From Vibrio hannami (lineage in GTDB: Bacteria > Pseudomonadota > Gammaproteobacteria > Enterobacterales > Vibrionaceae), in contig NZ_JARQZP010000003.1 in assembly GCF_029589055.1 (NCBI RefSeq), positions 1,550,001 to 1,614,000 on the forward strand: 64,000 nucleotides of DNA. Direction: 5' to 3'. Under the pieces are notes generated by a model that saw nothing but the letters and a program-made list of their open reading frames with translations, had not been told where the DNA came from and made no database searches. Both the position numbers and the translations under genes were made by a program. Positions 1 through 8,859 of this stretch are shown one piece after another. Each line of letters opens with the position of its first letter. The first letter of the stretch is position 1.

Positions 1-672
1 AGTTTCCCCCCAATTCCAAAAGGCACGTACATTTTGTTTCGCGTTGAATTGATAACCTATAGATGCTTCGTTAAGAAAACCAAATGCATTCTCAAAATCA
101 TCATTCCCACCTAACTGAGTGGTGTACATGGGGTTGTAGTTCATCCAGATTTTGTCAGTAAGCTCTACTTTACTGTACATTCCTACCAACCCGAACGATG
201 CCGGTACTGTGTACCCCTGATCATCTTGTACCGTTACCCCTAGGCCTCCGAGAGGATATAGCTGGACACGTCCAAACTTTGGCAGAGCCTGAATAATCGA
301 ATAACTGGCGCTACCAATATCTTTATCAAAGTTCCAATCAAGGTCAATCTGCGCCCCTTGCCCGCTGGTAATATCGACATTGAAATGTCGGTAACGAAGA
401 GAGTCCAATGAATCATCAGCATCTGCATTAGTGCCTAATGAACCTGCCCACCCTTTTAGCTCTAGAATGTGCTGGGCCATGGTATTCTCATCGCCAGTAT
501 CGTACGCCTGCCCTAGCTTTAAGTTCATCCCTTTTTGAGTCCACCCTAAACCTGCCTGAGAGTATACTGCTAGTGGGTCACTCATATCTTGAACTTCCGT
601 AGATTGGGCATACGCCAGGCTAGTCACAGTCGCCCCCAATAGGAGATGAGGAAGAATAGTCATAAATTTCAT
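1..672 (-). CDS. Outer-membrane beta-barrel protein, partial (3' end off the window)
   Basis: The frame is open from an ATG at 672 to the left edge, giving 224 residues with the C-terminus missing. A signal peptide ends near AYAQS. The protein aligns along its length with the 260-residue protein at 2137-2919: both share VQDMSDPLA near the mature N-terminus, SIIQALPKFG/SVIQALPKFG in the middle and a KIWMNYNPM/KVWINYNPM block, so about 30 residues are missing. Alternating polar and hydrophobic stretches indicate an outer-membrane barrel; no substrate can be assigned. AAGGAG lies just upstream of the start. A small secreted peptide gene ends 9 bp upstream and is probably co-transcribed. Confidence 0.8.
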   Translation of the reverse strand, partial: MKFMTILPHLLLGATVTSLAYAQSTEVQDMSDPLAVYSQAGLGWTQKGMNLKLGQAYDTGDENTMAQHILELKGWAGSLGTNADADDSLDSLRYRHFNVDITSGQGAQIDLDWNFDKDIGSASYSIIQALPKFGRVQLYPLGGLGVTVQDDQGYTVPASFGLVGMYSKVELTDKIWMNYNPMYTTQLGGNDDFENAFGFLNEASIGYQFNAKQNVRAFWNWGET

Positions 673-681
673 ACTCACTCC

Positions 682-825
682 TTAAAACAGCGCCCCTTGA
701 TGAAGCGCTGTTTTTATAAATGAGTGGTCGTGGTCGCCATGAGTAAACCGTTCAGAAGTATTATGTGAGTGTGCCGCTGCTCCAAAAGAAACAACTATAG
801 AGAGTGCAAGGATAGATTTTTTCAT
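682..825 (-). CDS. Small His-rich secreted peptide, 47 aa
   Basis: This ORF starts MKKSILALS, has a clear signal peptide ending in a GAAAHS-type site, and leaves about 28 residues with six histidines (THGDHDHSF among them). It precedes the barrel gene ending at the left edge by 9 bp, in the same direction, with a modest AAAGGG ribosome site. Its mature part (SERFTHGDHDHSF) loosely resembles the C-terminal end of the paralogous barrel protein (SEHTRFSDGDHRIEF). It may therefore be the remnant of an internally deleted barrel gene rather than a functional metal-binding peptide. No family is recognised. Confidence 0.45.
   Translation of the reverse strand: MKKSILALSIVVSFGAAAHSHNTSERFTHGDHDHSFIKTALHQGALF
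684..714 (-). other. Intercistronic hairpin
   Basis: A 10-bp perfect inverted repeat (AAAACAGCGC / GCGCTGTTTT, loop 11 nt) overlaps the stop codon of the small peptide and ends directly before the ribosome site of the barrel gene. On the plus strand it is followed by TTTTTAT-type sequence. It may attenuate or stabilise the message between the two genes. Confidence 0.5.
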
Positions 826-966
826 AGTGAAACCCTTTGTTAATTCGAATGATGTAACGATATTTGGGCTTCCGTGCCATCAAGTTGTCAGGTCCATTGC
901 CTGTGTCGATAGCACTTATAATAGGGCGAGCAGAGTTGTCTAACTATTGGTTCACATCTATGGAAT

Positions 967-985
967 ACATAGTTTTTATCTATGT
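967..985. promoter_or_regulatory. Dyad ACATAG-N7-CTATGT, possible LysR-type site
   Basis: Six-base arms with a 7-bp spacer lie between the end of the LysR gene (1016) and the upstream region of the small peptide/barrel transcript. The spacing equals that of the CTCTATTA dyads elsewhere in the window, but the arm sequence differs. Low support. Confidence 0.25.
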
Positions 986-1015
986 GATAAAAAGGAGGCT
1001 TTATACGCTAAATAC

Positions 1016-1873
1016 TTATAATCTTCGTAATTGAGCATCAGCCAGCATTTGGCAAAGGGAATCTTTTACTCGCTCCCTGACAAGCATATGAGCTTTGTTT
1101 GCGACATTTTTTCGGTGGTAAATTAGCTTCATTTCATAGGGGCGAAGTGGAAATGGGGATGGTAAGATTTTTAAGTCCAGCTCAGTTGCTAAACCGAACA
1201 TACTTTCTGCGACGATACATATCGCATCAGAGTTGCGAACACTATATAAAAGGTTTGAAGGTCCGCTCACCTCTCGAACGATATTACGCTCTATTTTTTC
1301 TTCTGTGCGCGTCTCTAAAGCACCAACGTTTTTGTCTTTGAGGCGCAGCATAACGTGTTGTGCTTTTTGGAACTGCTCTATGCTTAACGACTCCCCGATA
1401 AATGGATGGTCTTTACGGCAAGCAAACGCTATGTTGAGCTGGCCTATATTTTCCGTAGCAAAAGTATGATCAGACACCGTAATATCATCTACGATCATAT
1501 CTATTTCACCCGTTCGTAATTTGTCCAAAGAACCGTATTCCATTGCCGGACTCTCAAGCAACAAGGCTTCATCCATGTTTGGAATAGACTGTAATACAAC
1601 TTCTGGCGCACTTACGATCATTCGGCGAGAAGTGGTTAGTGCAGTGTTTAACTGTTCTAAAATTGGTCGAACCTGGCTTGCAAGCATGTGTGCCGCCTCA
1701 GTCGGTTCAATACTCCTGCCGTGTTTGTTAAACAGGGGCTGTCCGTAACTATCTTCAAATTTCTTTATGGCACTGCTCATGGAGGGTTGAGTTATATCCA
1801 TATGATCAGCAGCCTTAGTGATGCTGCCAAAGTCATAGACTAGGAGAAAGTGTTTGATGAAGTTCAGATTCAT
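1016..1873 (-). CDS. LysR-family transcriptional regulator
   Basis: This is a 285-residue LysR-type regulator. The N-terminal winged helix-turn-helix covers about residues 3-60 (GSITKAADHMDITQPSMSSA), followed by the linker helix and a substrate-binding-like effector domain. The frame is open further upstream, but ATG 1873 is chosen because the family start pattern (MNLNFIKHFLLVYD) begins there and AGGA precedes it. It is divergent from the OMP-DUF1254 pair at 2137-4321 and upstream of the other barrel gene. It is therefore the likely local regulator, and the dyad at 2010-2034 is a candidate target. The effector is unknown. Confidence 0.85.
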   Translation of the reverse strand: MNLNFIKHFLLVYDFGSITKAADHMDITQPSMSSAIKKFEDSYGQPLFNKHGRSIEPTEAAHMLASQVRPILEQLNTALTTSRRMIVSAPEVVLQSIPNMDEALLLESPAMEYGSLDKLRTGEIDMIVDDITVSDHTFATENIGQLNIAFACRKDHPFIGESLSIEQFQKAQHVMLRLKDKNVGALETRTEEKIERNIVREVSGPSNLLYSVRNSDAICIVAESMFGLATELDLKILPSPFPLRPYEMKLIYHRKNVANKAHMLVRERVKDSLCQMLADAQLRRL

Positions 1874-2009
1874 ATTAGTCCTGTTGAAGAATTTGATAAC
1901 GCGTATCCATATCATCCAAAGTCTTGTTATCAATATACAAAAGTTTACCAATGTATTGATAAATATGCCTATAGTCAGTCACTAAAATGTGAAATTTGTT
2001 TAATACCTC

Positions 2010-2034
2010 CCTCTATTAATTATCCTAATAGAGG
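2010..2034. promoter_or_regulatory. Operator dyad CTCTATTA-N7-TAATAGAG (site 1)
   Basis: CCTCTATTA and TAATAGAGG form perfect arms separated by 7 bp, about 100 bp upstream of the barrel gene start at 2137. The core ATTA-N7-TAAT fits the T-N11-A LysR box. The same arms and spacing recur at 12227-12249, and an imperfect copy is at 13222-13244. Confidence 0.6.
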
Positions 2035-2136
2035 CTATAGAACATCTGATCTCCCTTTTTCTTTATATTGTCCAGGAACACTTAGCAACACTGTTAAGCA
2101 AGCGTCGAACCTTAAATTCAATATAAAGATAAAAAG

Positions 2137-2919
2137 ATGACTCATACCCAAATACCACTTCGCTGGCTATTTATACCGGTGACATTAAGTCTCCCTGCGA
2201 TTGCAGAAGAGAGCGACGTGCAAGATATGTCCGATCCGTTAGCTATCTACACACAAGTCGGCGCTGGAGTAACAAACAAAGGACTAAATCTTAAAATCGG
2301 TAAAACTTATAGCACCGGTGTTGAAGATTCTGCTGGTATGAATTTTATCGAACTGAAAGGGATAGCTGGTGAATCCCTTGGCTGGCACGAAAATCAAGAA
2401 GAACGAAACGACAGCATAGATTCATTGCGATTTAGAAACTTCACTGCGAATCTAAAAAATGGTCGTGGTGCGCAAATCGATATTCAATACGATCTCAATA
2501 GTGAATTTGGTCTGGCATCTTATAGCGTCATTCAAGCATTACCAAAGTTCGGTCCTATTATTTTCTTCCCACTTCTAGGTGCTGGTGCTGCCTTTGGTAA
2601 TAACGTTGTTGGAGATGACGGCCATCAGGTTAGCGGTTATTCAGTACCGGGAACCTTTGCTGTAGCGGGAACCTATACCAAGGTAGCGGTCACAGACAAA
2701 GTCTGGATTAACTACAACCCCATGTGGATGAAAACACTCTCCGGCTCCGAAACATACAAAGATCACGGCTTCGAGAATCATGAAAGTACCTTTACACATG
2801 AAGTCGCTGTTTCTTACCAGGTTTCTCCTCGGTTCAATGTCCGTTATTTCTCTAATTGGAGCGAGCACACCCGTTTCTCCGATGGAGATCATCGAATTGA
2901 GTTCAACTATCAACTGTAA
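2137..2919 (+). CDS. Outer-membrane beta-barrel protein (paralog of the left-edge gene)
   Basis: This 260-residue protein has a signal peptide ending near LPAIAEES and an all-beta pattern finishing in FNYQL, typical of outer-membrane barrels. It is a clear paralog of the partial gene at 1-672. It lies 28 bp upstream of a secreted DUF1254 protein in the same direction, so the two are probably one transcript: a barrel in the outer membrane and a periplasmic partner. The ribosome site is weak (AAAGATAAAAAG). The overlapping ORF reaching 2140 looks spurious. The substrate cannot be read from the sequence. Confidence 0.8.
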   Translation: MTHTQIPLRWLFIPVTLSLPAIAEESDVQDMSDPLAIYTQVGAGVTNKGLNLKIGKTYSTGVEDSAGMNFIELKGIAGESLGWHENQEERNDSIDSLRFRNFTANLKNGRGAQIDIQYDLNSEFGLASYSVIQALPKFGPIIFFPLLGAGAAFGNNVVGDDGHQVSGYSVPGTFAVAGTYTKVAVTDKVWINYNPMWMKTLSGSETYKDHGFENHESTFTHEVAVSYQVSPRFNVRYFSNWSEHTRFSDGDHRIEFNYQL

Positions 2920-2947
2920 ACATACTCCCAACTAAAAGGCCCGACTT

Positions 2948-4321
2948 ATGAACAAGCGATTATTGTCTTTAGTCCTGTCTGGTATTGTAATTTGTGCACC
3001 CGCTATTGCCCAAAACCAGACCGAGCAAACAGTACCATTGCAAATGGCGACCCAAACTCAGGCGGAAAGCGACAAAGAGTCTCTAGCTCAGCTTGCCTAT
3101 GAATACGCTTATAGCATTGATGAAGCATACAAATATTTTTACGAAACCGTCGTTAAAGCTGATTATCCATTGAACCAGTTCCAGAACATCAGGAAGCTTG
3201 CAGACGATACGTACACAGCCCACCCTTCAATCAACAACGATACTCTGCACTTGATGGGGTGGATGGATCTTGCTGCTGAGCCGGTAATTGTGACGATTCC
3301 CGATCATGATGAAGGCCGATACTGGCTATTCCATACAATGAACATGCAACACTTTACTGACTCTGCATTTGGCTCGCCAGATCGTGGATCTAAAGGTGGT
3401 ATGTTTATGTACGCTGTTGAGGGCTGGGAGGGAGAAGTTCCCGAGAGCGTTGACGAGGTCATATACGTAGAGCATCCCCTTGTAAAAATGATGGGACGAA
3501 TCATGGATCTTGGCGGTGATGATTCAGCTCAAGCTCAGAAATTAATGGATCAATGGAACATAAGAACCCTATCAGAATTCCTTGGACAAAAAGGCCCTGA
3601 ACCTGTTGTGCGTCATTATCCAGATCCTAAGCTCACAAACTGGGTAGAACGTACTAACTTCGTTCTAGAAGAGGGGACTATGTATAAGCATGACGCTGAG
3701 TTATTAGCCCAGTTTGAAGCCGTAAAACTTGGATACCCTTCTGGTACGCTATTTGTTCCTGAAGAGCTTGACCTGATCGAGTTAGGTAAGAAAAAAGGGC
3801 TGGAGCGTATTGTAAATGCTGGATTCGATGACTCCAGAGATGTGCTCGGTACACGAGAACAAATGACGAAAGTACCTAGCTATCAACATGCCTACGGGAC
3901 GCTTATGGGTCAGTGGGGACTTCCGGCTGAGCACACCATGTATGCAGGCGATTTTTTTGACTCAGAAGGAGAGCCTTTAGATGGAAGCAAATATGACTAC
4001 ACCGTTACGTTTAAGGCTCCAGATATTAACGACGGCGGATTCTGGTCTTACACGGCATACAGCGCAGAAACCAGATTGATGGAACACAACGACCTGAATC
4101 GTCACTCACGAGGTGATCGTACGTTGAAACCAAACGCTGACGGAACCTACACCATCTATATGAGTTCGGACACTGAAGGTCAGGAAGACAACCCTAACTT
4201 TCTTCCTATTCCAAACGATGGCTGGTACTCAATTCTTAGAATGTACACACCAGGAAAGGCAGTCAGAGCTGACCAATGGAAAGCAACACCATTCACCAAG
4301 GTAAAAAAATCAGATTCTTAA
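2948..4321 (+). CDS. DUF1254/DUF1214 secreted protein (copy 1)
   Basis: This protein has 457 residues with a signal peptide (MNKRLLSLVLSGIVICAPA, cut near AIAQ). The N-terminal half matches the DUF1254 pattern (AYEYAYSIDEAY, HPSINNDTLHLMGWMDL, YWLFHTMNMQ). The C-terminal third matches DUF1214 (GFWSYTAYSAET, a Ser-Asp segment, then DGWYSILRMYTP). The biochemical role of this family is not established. A paralog with the same domain order lies at 10764-12140, also next to an outer-membrane protein, suggesting the barrel/DUF1254 pair is a functional unit. Probably regulated with 2137-2919 through the dyad at 2010. Confidence 0.88.
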   Translation: MNKRLLSLVLSGIVICAPAIAQNQTEQTVPLQMATQTQAESDKESLAQLAYEYAYSIDEAYKYFYETVVKADYPLNQFQNIRKLADDTYTAHPSINNDTLHLMGWMDLAAEPVIVTIPDHDEGRYWLFHTMNMQHFTDSAFGSPDRGSKGGMFMYAVEGWEGEVPESVDEVIYVEHPLVKMMGRIMDLGGDDSAQAQKLMDQWNIRTLSEFLGQKGPEPVVRHYPDPKLTNWVERTNFVLEEGTMYKHDAELLAQFEAVKLGYPSGTLFVPEELDLIELGKKKGLERIVNAGFDDSRDVLGTREQMTKVPSYQHAYGTLMGQWGLPAEHTMYAGDFFDSEGEPLDGSKYDYTVTFKAPDINDGGFWSYTAYSAETRLMEHNDLNRHSRGDRTLKPNADGTYTIYMSSDTEGQEDNPNFLPIPNDGWYSILRMYTPGKAVRADQWKATPFTKVKKSDS

Positions 4322-4328
4322 CTCTGGT

Positions 4329-4349
4329 AGCGGGTCTCATTGACCCGCT
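4329..4349 (+). terminator. Hairpin after the DUF1254 gene
   Basis: AGCGGGTC and GACCCGCT form an 8-bp stem with a 5-nt loop starting 8 bp after the stop codon. The following sequence (TATCC) has no U-tract, so termination strength is uncertain. Confidence 0.5.
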
Positions 4350-4454
4350 TATCCCAAAGTACTATTTACAGTAGCCTGACATATCGGTTTAAAATTCTTT
4401 GATAAGGTTAATTAACAACCGCTTTTTGTTTGTGAATCATTTAAATACTCAACA

Positions 4455-4697
4455 ATGCCCATTAAATACCATCAACATCTATGCGTCAGTCGATTACTCA
4501 CTTTAGGTGACGAACAGTTACAAAAATTGTTTCAGCATCCTGAAGGCGTATTTGCGATCAAAGAAGGCCTAGTTGCTATGCAAAAAAGAGGTGTGCATTT
4601 TGTGGTGTTAGGAGAGTGTGACAATACCAATCCAGATGGTTCATGTGCCGGACATGAGACTCCTTTGGATGTCAGTAATGAAGAAGCCAGCCCTTAG
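4455..4697 (+). CDS. Hypothetical protein, 80 aa
   Basis: This short soluble ORF has four cysteines, two of them in a C-terminal ECDNTNPDGSCAGHE segment that could bind metal. No family is recognised and no convincing ribosome site precedes the ATG. Support comes from an independent position between two hairpins and a stop codon that lies inside a good terminator-like stem. Could be a chance ORF. Confidence 0.5.
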   Translation: MPIKYHQHLCVSRLLTLGDEQLQKLFQHPEGVFAIKEGLVAMQKRGVHFVVLGECDNTNPDGSCAGHETPLDVSNEEASP

Positions 4698-4709
4698 AGG
4701 CAAGGGCTG
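4688..4709. terminator. Terminator-like hairpin
   Basis: CAGCCCTT and AAGGGCTG form an 8-bp stem with a 6-nt loop. It sits between the convergent ends of the 80-aa ORF and the hydrolase gene and may serve both strands. Confidence 0.55.
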
Positions 4710-4742
4710 ACTGTATTAATCTTAGGTGACCTGAGTTATTAA

Positions 4743-5678
4743 TTAAAGATTGCGGCCAAAGTGCTCAACTACAGCATCAGTTGCTGCCTGAACATCTTTT
4801 TCTACATCATAAAAATCAAACTGAGAAACGTTTTCCAACCATACTGCTTCCACGTTATCACCCGCTTTATCAAGGTAGCCATGTGTGCCCGCTGGGATTG
4901 CCATTGATTCAGAAGCAACCAGTAGAATTGGTTTATCTTGCTGAGCTGCTGTTGCGTGAGCATCGTAAGTCAGCCAACCAGCCCATGAACCGATGTTGAA
5001 TGCATTATCCCACTCAGGAATAAGTCCACGATCTTTTTCTGTGTAGTACGGCACGTTGTACATAGGCGCGTTTTGGTTGGTCAAACTCGCACCTTCAATG
5101 ATTTGTGGCTCATCGCTTGTTAATGCGCGCAGACCAGACTGGATTAAGTTAGCAACAGACTCTGCACCACCATATACCGCATTCACTACTGAACGATCAT
5201 GCAGCCATGGAGCAACAGCGGCGGCAGCAACCACATCTTCATTACCCAGTACCGCGTCTAGCATATAACCGGATGAAGCACATACACCCAGGCCATAAGC
5301 TTTAGATGCATCGATACCATCTACCTGATCCAGTGATGCAAATACTGCTTTGATATCTTCAATCTTACGCTGTGGATCTTCCAGTTGTTTCAGCTTGTCT
5401 TCTGATTCACCCCAACCACGAAAATCAAATGTTACTGCTGCATACCCTTGCTCAGCCAGGTGCTCTGCATACGTCGCTGGCATTTGCTCTTTTACTGTCG
5501 TCCACGCTCCCGTCACCACGACAACCGGTGGGTTCACTACATCATCAGGTAGGTAAACGTTCGCTGCAAGATTGCCTACGTCCGTTTTCAGCGTTGTATG
5601 TCTTATAACTGTGTCAGCAAATGCGTTGGAAGCAAATGTTGCAGCTGCGATTGCAGTAAATAAAGCTTTCTTAACCAT
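4743..5678 (-). CDS. Secreted alpha/beta hydrolase
   Basis: This 311-residue protein has a signal peptide (MVKKALFTAIAAATFASNAFA). The alpha/beta-hydrolase fold is shown by VVVVTGAW (oxyanion loop), FDFRGWGES and the nucleophile elbow GVCASSG. The elbow places Cys, or less likely Ser, at the nucleophile position, as in dienelactone-hydrolase-like proteins. A C-terminal AGTHGYLD provides a candidate His. ATG 5678 is preferred over the upstream GTG because GAGG sits at the right distance. The export signal and the neighbouring barrel genes suggest extracytoplasmic ester or lactone cleavage; the substrate is unknown. Confidence 0.82.
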   Translation of the reverse strand: MVKKALFTAIAAATFASNAFADTVIRHTTLKTDVGNLAANVYLPDDVVNPPVVVVTGAWTTVKEQMPATYAEHLAEQGYAAVTFDFRGWGESEDKLKQLEDPQRKIEDIKAVFASLDQVDGIDASKAYGLGVCASSGYMLDAVLGNEDVVAAAAVAPWLHDRSVVNAVYGGAESVANLIQSGLRALTSDEPQIIEGASLTNQNAPMYNVPYYTEKDRGLIPEWDNAFNIGSWAGWLTYDAHATAAQQDKPILLVASESMAIPAGTHGYLDKAGDNVEAVWLENVSQFDFYDVEKDVQAATDAVVEHFGRNL

Positions 5679-6041
5679 AGTAAACCTCACGAGTCCGTTT
5701 TATTCGTACATCAATAAAGTGCTGACTGAAACAATATCAAGCACCGGGGAAGTGTTTTAAATATACCGGGCACAACACGAGATTTATTGAAAATAATTGA
5801 GCTCTTTTTGCACAATATTGCTTTTTATTTAACACATCATTATCAATTTCGTTTCATCGACTGGCGAAGAAAAATCGTCCCAACAGGAGCTACAAAGTTC
5901 AACACCAAAACCTACGTTTTCCATTTCAATCAATCACAATTGAACGTGCATTTTGCCTCGAAACACATAAGTGAATAACATTTCCCACATAGACATCACG
6001 AATGATTTAAAAATCTTCCAGAAACTAATTGGGAACGAATT
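5679..6041. other. Intergenic region, divergent promoters
   Basis: This AT-rich spacer of 363 bp separates the divergent hydrolase and barrel genes. It must hold both promoters, but no convincing -35/-10 pair or dyad was found. The 63-codon ORF inside it (5787-5978) has no ribosome site or recognisable pattern and was not called. Confidence 0.4.
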
Positions 6042-6845
6042 ATGAAAAAGACTCTACTAGCAACTCTAATGACAGTAACAGCATTCACAGCACCTGTATT
6101 TGCGGCAGACAACGCGCCAAATCCAAGTGACCTGACACAAGTTAACTCATTCGCATTCGGTACGGTAGATAACGATGGTACGGTTAAGGGTATGGTTGGT
6201 CTGGCTGGTCAGTACTCTGAAGGCAATGTATTTATGGGCCTTGTAGAACACGGTTCAGCAACAAAAAATAACGACATTGACAAGAAAGACCAAAATTCTC
6301 GCCTGCGCTATTTTCAGGTTTTGGACACTGACTTAGACGGTATGCCACAAGCGGGTTTCTCTGTTGACTACATGAAGGGCTGGGAAAAATCTAACGGCGT
6401 AGGGTCTGACCTTGTTGCACTTGGCGGCATCGCTAAGGTTAAAACACCCTGGGAAAGCCTATCTCTTTTCCCTAACGTCGCTTACGTAACAGGTAAAGCT
6501 GAAGGCGATTCAAGCGATGGTAAAACAAAAGCCGATCTGTCTGGCTACCAGGTAAACCTATTTGGTTCTCTGTCAGTTGGTGATGCCGGTCAATATGTCG
6601 TGTTCCAGCCTCAGTACATGCACCTGGACAGTACGCCAAAAGTAAATGGTGAGAAAACTAGCAAAGCAGAAGCAGATGTATTTAAAGTGAAAACGGGTTA
6701 CGGCCAACCTATCTCAGCAGACGGTAAATGGTGGGTAGAAGCTTCACACACATATACACGCACTGACGCTGAGATGAAAAACTCTATGCTAGATGTCAAA
6801 GATAACGACCACAAATTTGAACTAGGTGTTTCTTACTACTTCTAA
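6042..6845 (+). CDS. Outer-membrane beta-barrel-like secreted protein
   Basis: This 267-residue protein has a signal peptide (MKKTLLATLMTVTAFTAPVFA, cut before ADNA). It is rich in alternating beta-strand patterns and ends in GVSYYF, with the terminal phenylalanine recognised by the Bam machinery. It is not obviously paralogous to the barrels at 1-672 and 2137-2919. No family is recognised. It is monocistronic: it has its own upstream spacer and a strong terminator directly after the stop. Confidence 0.75.
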   Translation: MKKTLLATLMTVTAFTAPVFAADNAPNPSDLTQVNSFAFGTVDNDGTVKGMVGLAGQYSEGNVFMGLVEHGSATKNNDIDKKDQNSRLRYFQVLDTDLDGMPQAGFSVDYMKGWEKSNGVGSDLVALGGIAKVKTPWESLSLFPNVAYVTGKAEGDSSDGKTKADLSGYQVNLFGSLSVGDAGQYVVFQPQYMHLDSTPKVNGEKTSKAEADVFKVKTGYGQPISADGKWWVEASHTYTRTDAEMKNSMLDVKDNDHKFELGVSYYF

Positions 6846-6852
6846 TTGTTAC

Positions 6853-6875
6853 TGAGGCCTATTCGTTAGGCCTCA
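6853..6875. terminator. Bidirectional terminator
   Basis: TGAGGCCTA and TAGGCCTCA form a 9-bp perfect stem with a 5-nt loop, followed on the plus strand by TTTCTTTCTT. It overlaps the stop codon of the convergent TDT gene and ends the barrel transcript. Confidence 0.8.
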
Positions 6876-7828
6876 TTTCTTTCTTGCCATCTATAGAAGC
6901 TCATATAACGCAAAGATACATACAGAACGATCACCGTTGCCACGATCAACTCGACTGTCGCCAGCCATTCAATCTGGCTAATATACCTGGAATTCAGCCC
7001 CATACCTTCCATCCAGCTTGATAGTTTAAAGAGTGCCGTTGAACCAATAACAACCGGAAACGTAAATGCTGCGTAACCCGGGCTAAAAGGCAGACGCAGT
7101 AGTTTAAAGAATGACAAATAGATGATAAGCGTCATCAGTACCGCAATGCCAAACATCAGACTCAGAAGCAATGGTGAAGGTTCTGAAATTACTGTTAAAT
7201 ACCCAGCCATCGACAGGCTTGCAGGCGCAGCCAGTATAGCTAATGTGGGTTTTGCTGAATCTGGAACTTGCTGAGAAAACATGAATCGATAGATCATTAT
7301 TGGCAACATAACGGCGTACGCTGTCATACCAAAATACAAAGCACCATCAGCTACCGGCTCTAAAACTGGATTCCCAGAGTACGATACCCCAGCAACAATA
7401 ATCCCTACTGGAGGAACAAACCAGCTCGGTACCATTTGATGTAGATGCAAATCATCAAGACGGTGGTAAATAAAACTCAACAGAAAAATGACATGAAGCG
7501 CAACCGCCAATAGCCATATCGAATCTCCTGCAAAGGGATAAAATTGACCGACCGTATTTGAAACAACCATAACGCCCATTGCGAACGTGGGAACAACACT
7601 ACCTACAACGGGATGAGCCAATTCTTTCCATAAAAGTTGCTTATGAAGCAAAAACTTAAATGCCAAAATAATCAGCAACACTGACGCAATACCAGCTCCT
7701 ATCCACTGCCCATATCCATGTAAGTCTGCATAATTTTCCCAACACCATCCCAGGCTGGCAATCCCCAGAGCAAGCCCTCCCATTGGCGTCGGGACATTTT
7801 GCAATTTGGCTTTAGCGTTGGAAATCAT
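6866..7828 (-). CDS. TDT-family (TehA/SLAC1-like) membrane transporter
   Basis: This protein of about 320 residues has around ten hydrophobic segments and the opening motif NVPTPMGGLALGIASLGW that marks the tellurite-resistance/dicarboxylate (TDT, SLAC1-like anion channel) family. ATG 7828 is chosen: GAGG precedes it and the family motif starts about 10 residues later. A longer frame from a TTG at 7918 lacks a ribosome site and would run into the divergent promoter. It is divergent from a LysR regulator at 7939, the usual arrangement of regulator and target. The transported anion is not known. Confidence 0.85.
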   Translation of the reverse strand: MISNAKAKLQNVPTPMGGLALGIASLGWCWENYADLHGYGQWIGAGIASVLLIILAFKFLLHKQLLWKELAHPVVGSVVPTFAMGVMVVSNTVGQFYPFAGDSIWLLAVALHVIFLLSFIYHRLDDLHLHQMVPSWFVPPVGIIVAGVSYSGNPVLEPVADGALYFGMTAYAVMLPIMIYRFMFSQQVPDSAKPTLAILAAPASLSMAGYLTVISEPSPLLLSLMFGIAVLMTLIIYLSFFKLLRLPFSPGYAAFTFPVVIGSTALFKLSSWMEGMGLNSRYISQIEWLATVELIVATVIVLYVSLRYMSFYRWQERNEA

Positions 7829-7938
7829 GGATACCTCGTGATCATCTTCTAATTTATGCCGCCATTCTAACTTCTTCAAATGTTCTAATATATCTAATAT
7901 ATTATTACTTACGTTCAATAAAACTAAACGTAGATGTT

Positions 7939-8829
7939 ATGGCGAACAATATTACTCTCAAGCAACTGAATGTGTTTGTTAGCGTGACTCAGCACCAGAC
8001 TCTAACCAAAGCTTCAGAGCACCTTTTCTTATCTAAAGCGGCGGTTAGCATGGCCTTATCTGAGCTTGAAAAGCAGTTGGGGCATACATTATTTGACAGG
8101 GTCAACAATCGCCTTATTTTAAATCAAGAGGGACGTAAACTTTTGCCTCTTGCTGATGAGATAGTGAGTCGCTCACAGAATATTGGTGAACTGTTCAGCG
8201 GTAACTCTGAACTCTCTGGCACACTTAACATCGGTGCCAGTGACACCTTAGGCAATCAGCTTCTACCCTATATTCTAAGTGAGTATCGCGCCAAAACTGG
8301 TCACCTGGAGCAAGATGTTTTTATTTCTAATACTGCAGAGATCTGCCAAAAACTGGTTGATTACGAGTTGGATATCGCACTTATTGAAGGTGAAGCACTA
8401 CACCCAGGTTTAATAGCCAGCCCGTTCTCTCAGGATGAAATGTGTGTAATTTGCCCGACCAATCATGCTCTGGCAGGGAAGAAGGTGGGGAATCTTTATG
8501 AGTTAGAAGATCAAAACTGGATTTTAAGAGAGCCAGGGTCAGGAACCCGAGAGTTTTTCTTAACTCATGTCGCTACCCATCTCGAAAACTGGCATGAAGC
8601 TTTTAGGCTTAACACGACGGAAGCGCTTATAAACAGTGTTTCTGCCGGACTAGGGTTAAGCTGTATATCTAAACTCGCTGCAAGTGCGGCTATCAGTGCG
8701 CAACGCATTCAAAAAATAGATATACCTGTAAGTATGGAAAGGCAATTCTGGTTACTTATTCATAAAGAAAAATATCGCAGCCCACTAATAAACAGTTTTA
8801 TTCATCACTGTGAAAAGTGGGCTGAATGA
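7939..8829 (+). CDS. LysR-family regulator, divergent from the TDT transporter
   Basis: This protein has 296 residues. The N-terminal helix-turn-helix (TLTKASEHLFLSKAAVSMALSEL) is at residues 18-40. The effector domain contains LNIGASDTLGNQLLP and a central REPGSGTREFF, the segment that contacts ligand in CysB/YeiE-like LysR proteins. It resembles the YeiE branch more than the other LysR proteins of this window. It probably controls the divergent transporter gene through the roughly 110-bp shared region. Confidence 0.88.
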   Translation: MANNITLKQLNVFVSVTQHQTLTKASEHLFLSKAAVSMALSELEKQLGHTLFDRVNNRLILNQEGRKLLPLADEIVSRSQNIGELFSGNSELSGTLNIGASDTLGNQLLPYILSEYRAKTGHLEQDVFISNTAEICQKLVDYELDIALIEGEALHPGLIASPFSQDEMCVICPTNHALAGKKVGNLYELEDQNWILREPGSGTREFFLTHVATHLENWHEAFRLNTTEALINSVSAGLGLSCISKLAASAAISAQRIQKIDIPVSMERQFWLLIHKEKYRSPLINSFIHHCEKWAE

Positions 8830-8839
8830 GAAGAGTACG

Positions 8840-8858
8840 TTGGGGCACTAAGCCCCAA
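8840..8858. terminator. Bidirectional hairpin between convergent genes
   Basis: TTGGGGC and GCCCCAA form a 7-bp stem with a 5-nt loop between the LysR stop and the SGNH hydrolase stop. There is no long U-tract on either side. Confidence 0.55.
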
Positions 8859-8859
8859 A

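Noticed and set aside
1850..2140. 96-codon ORF overlapping the start of the LysR gene and the OMP promoter
   Set aside because: No ribosome site or family pattern, it runs through the operator dyad, and its stop overlaps the OMP start; treated as chance.
5787..5978. 63-codon ORF in the hydrolase/barrel spacer
   Set aside because: No ribosome site, composition typical of translated AT-rich spacer.
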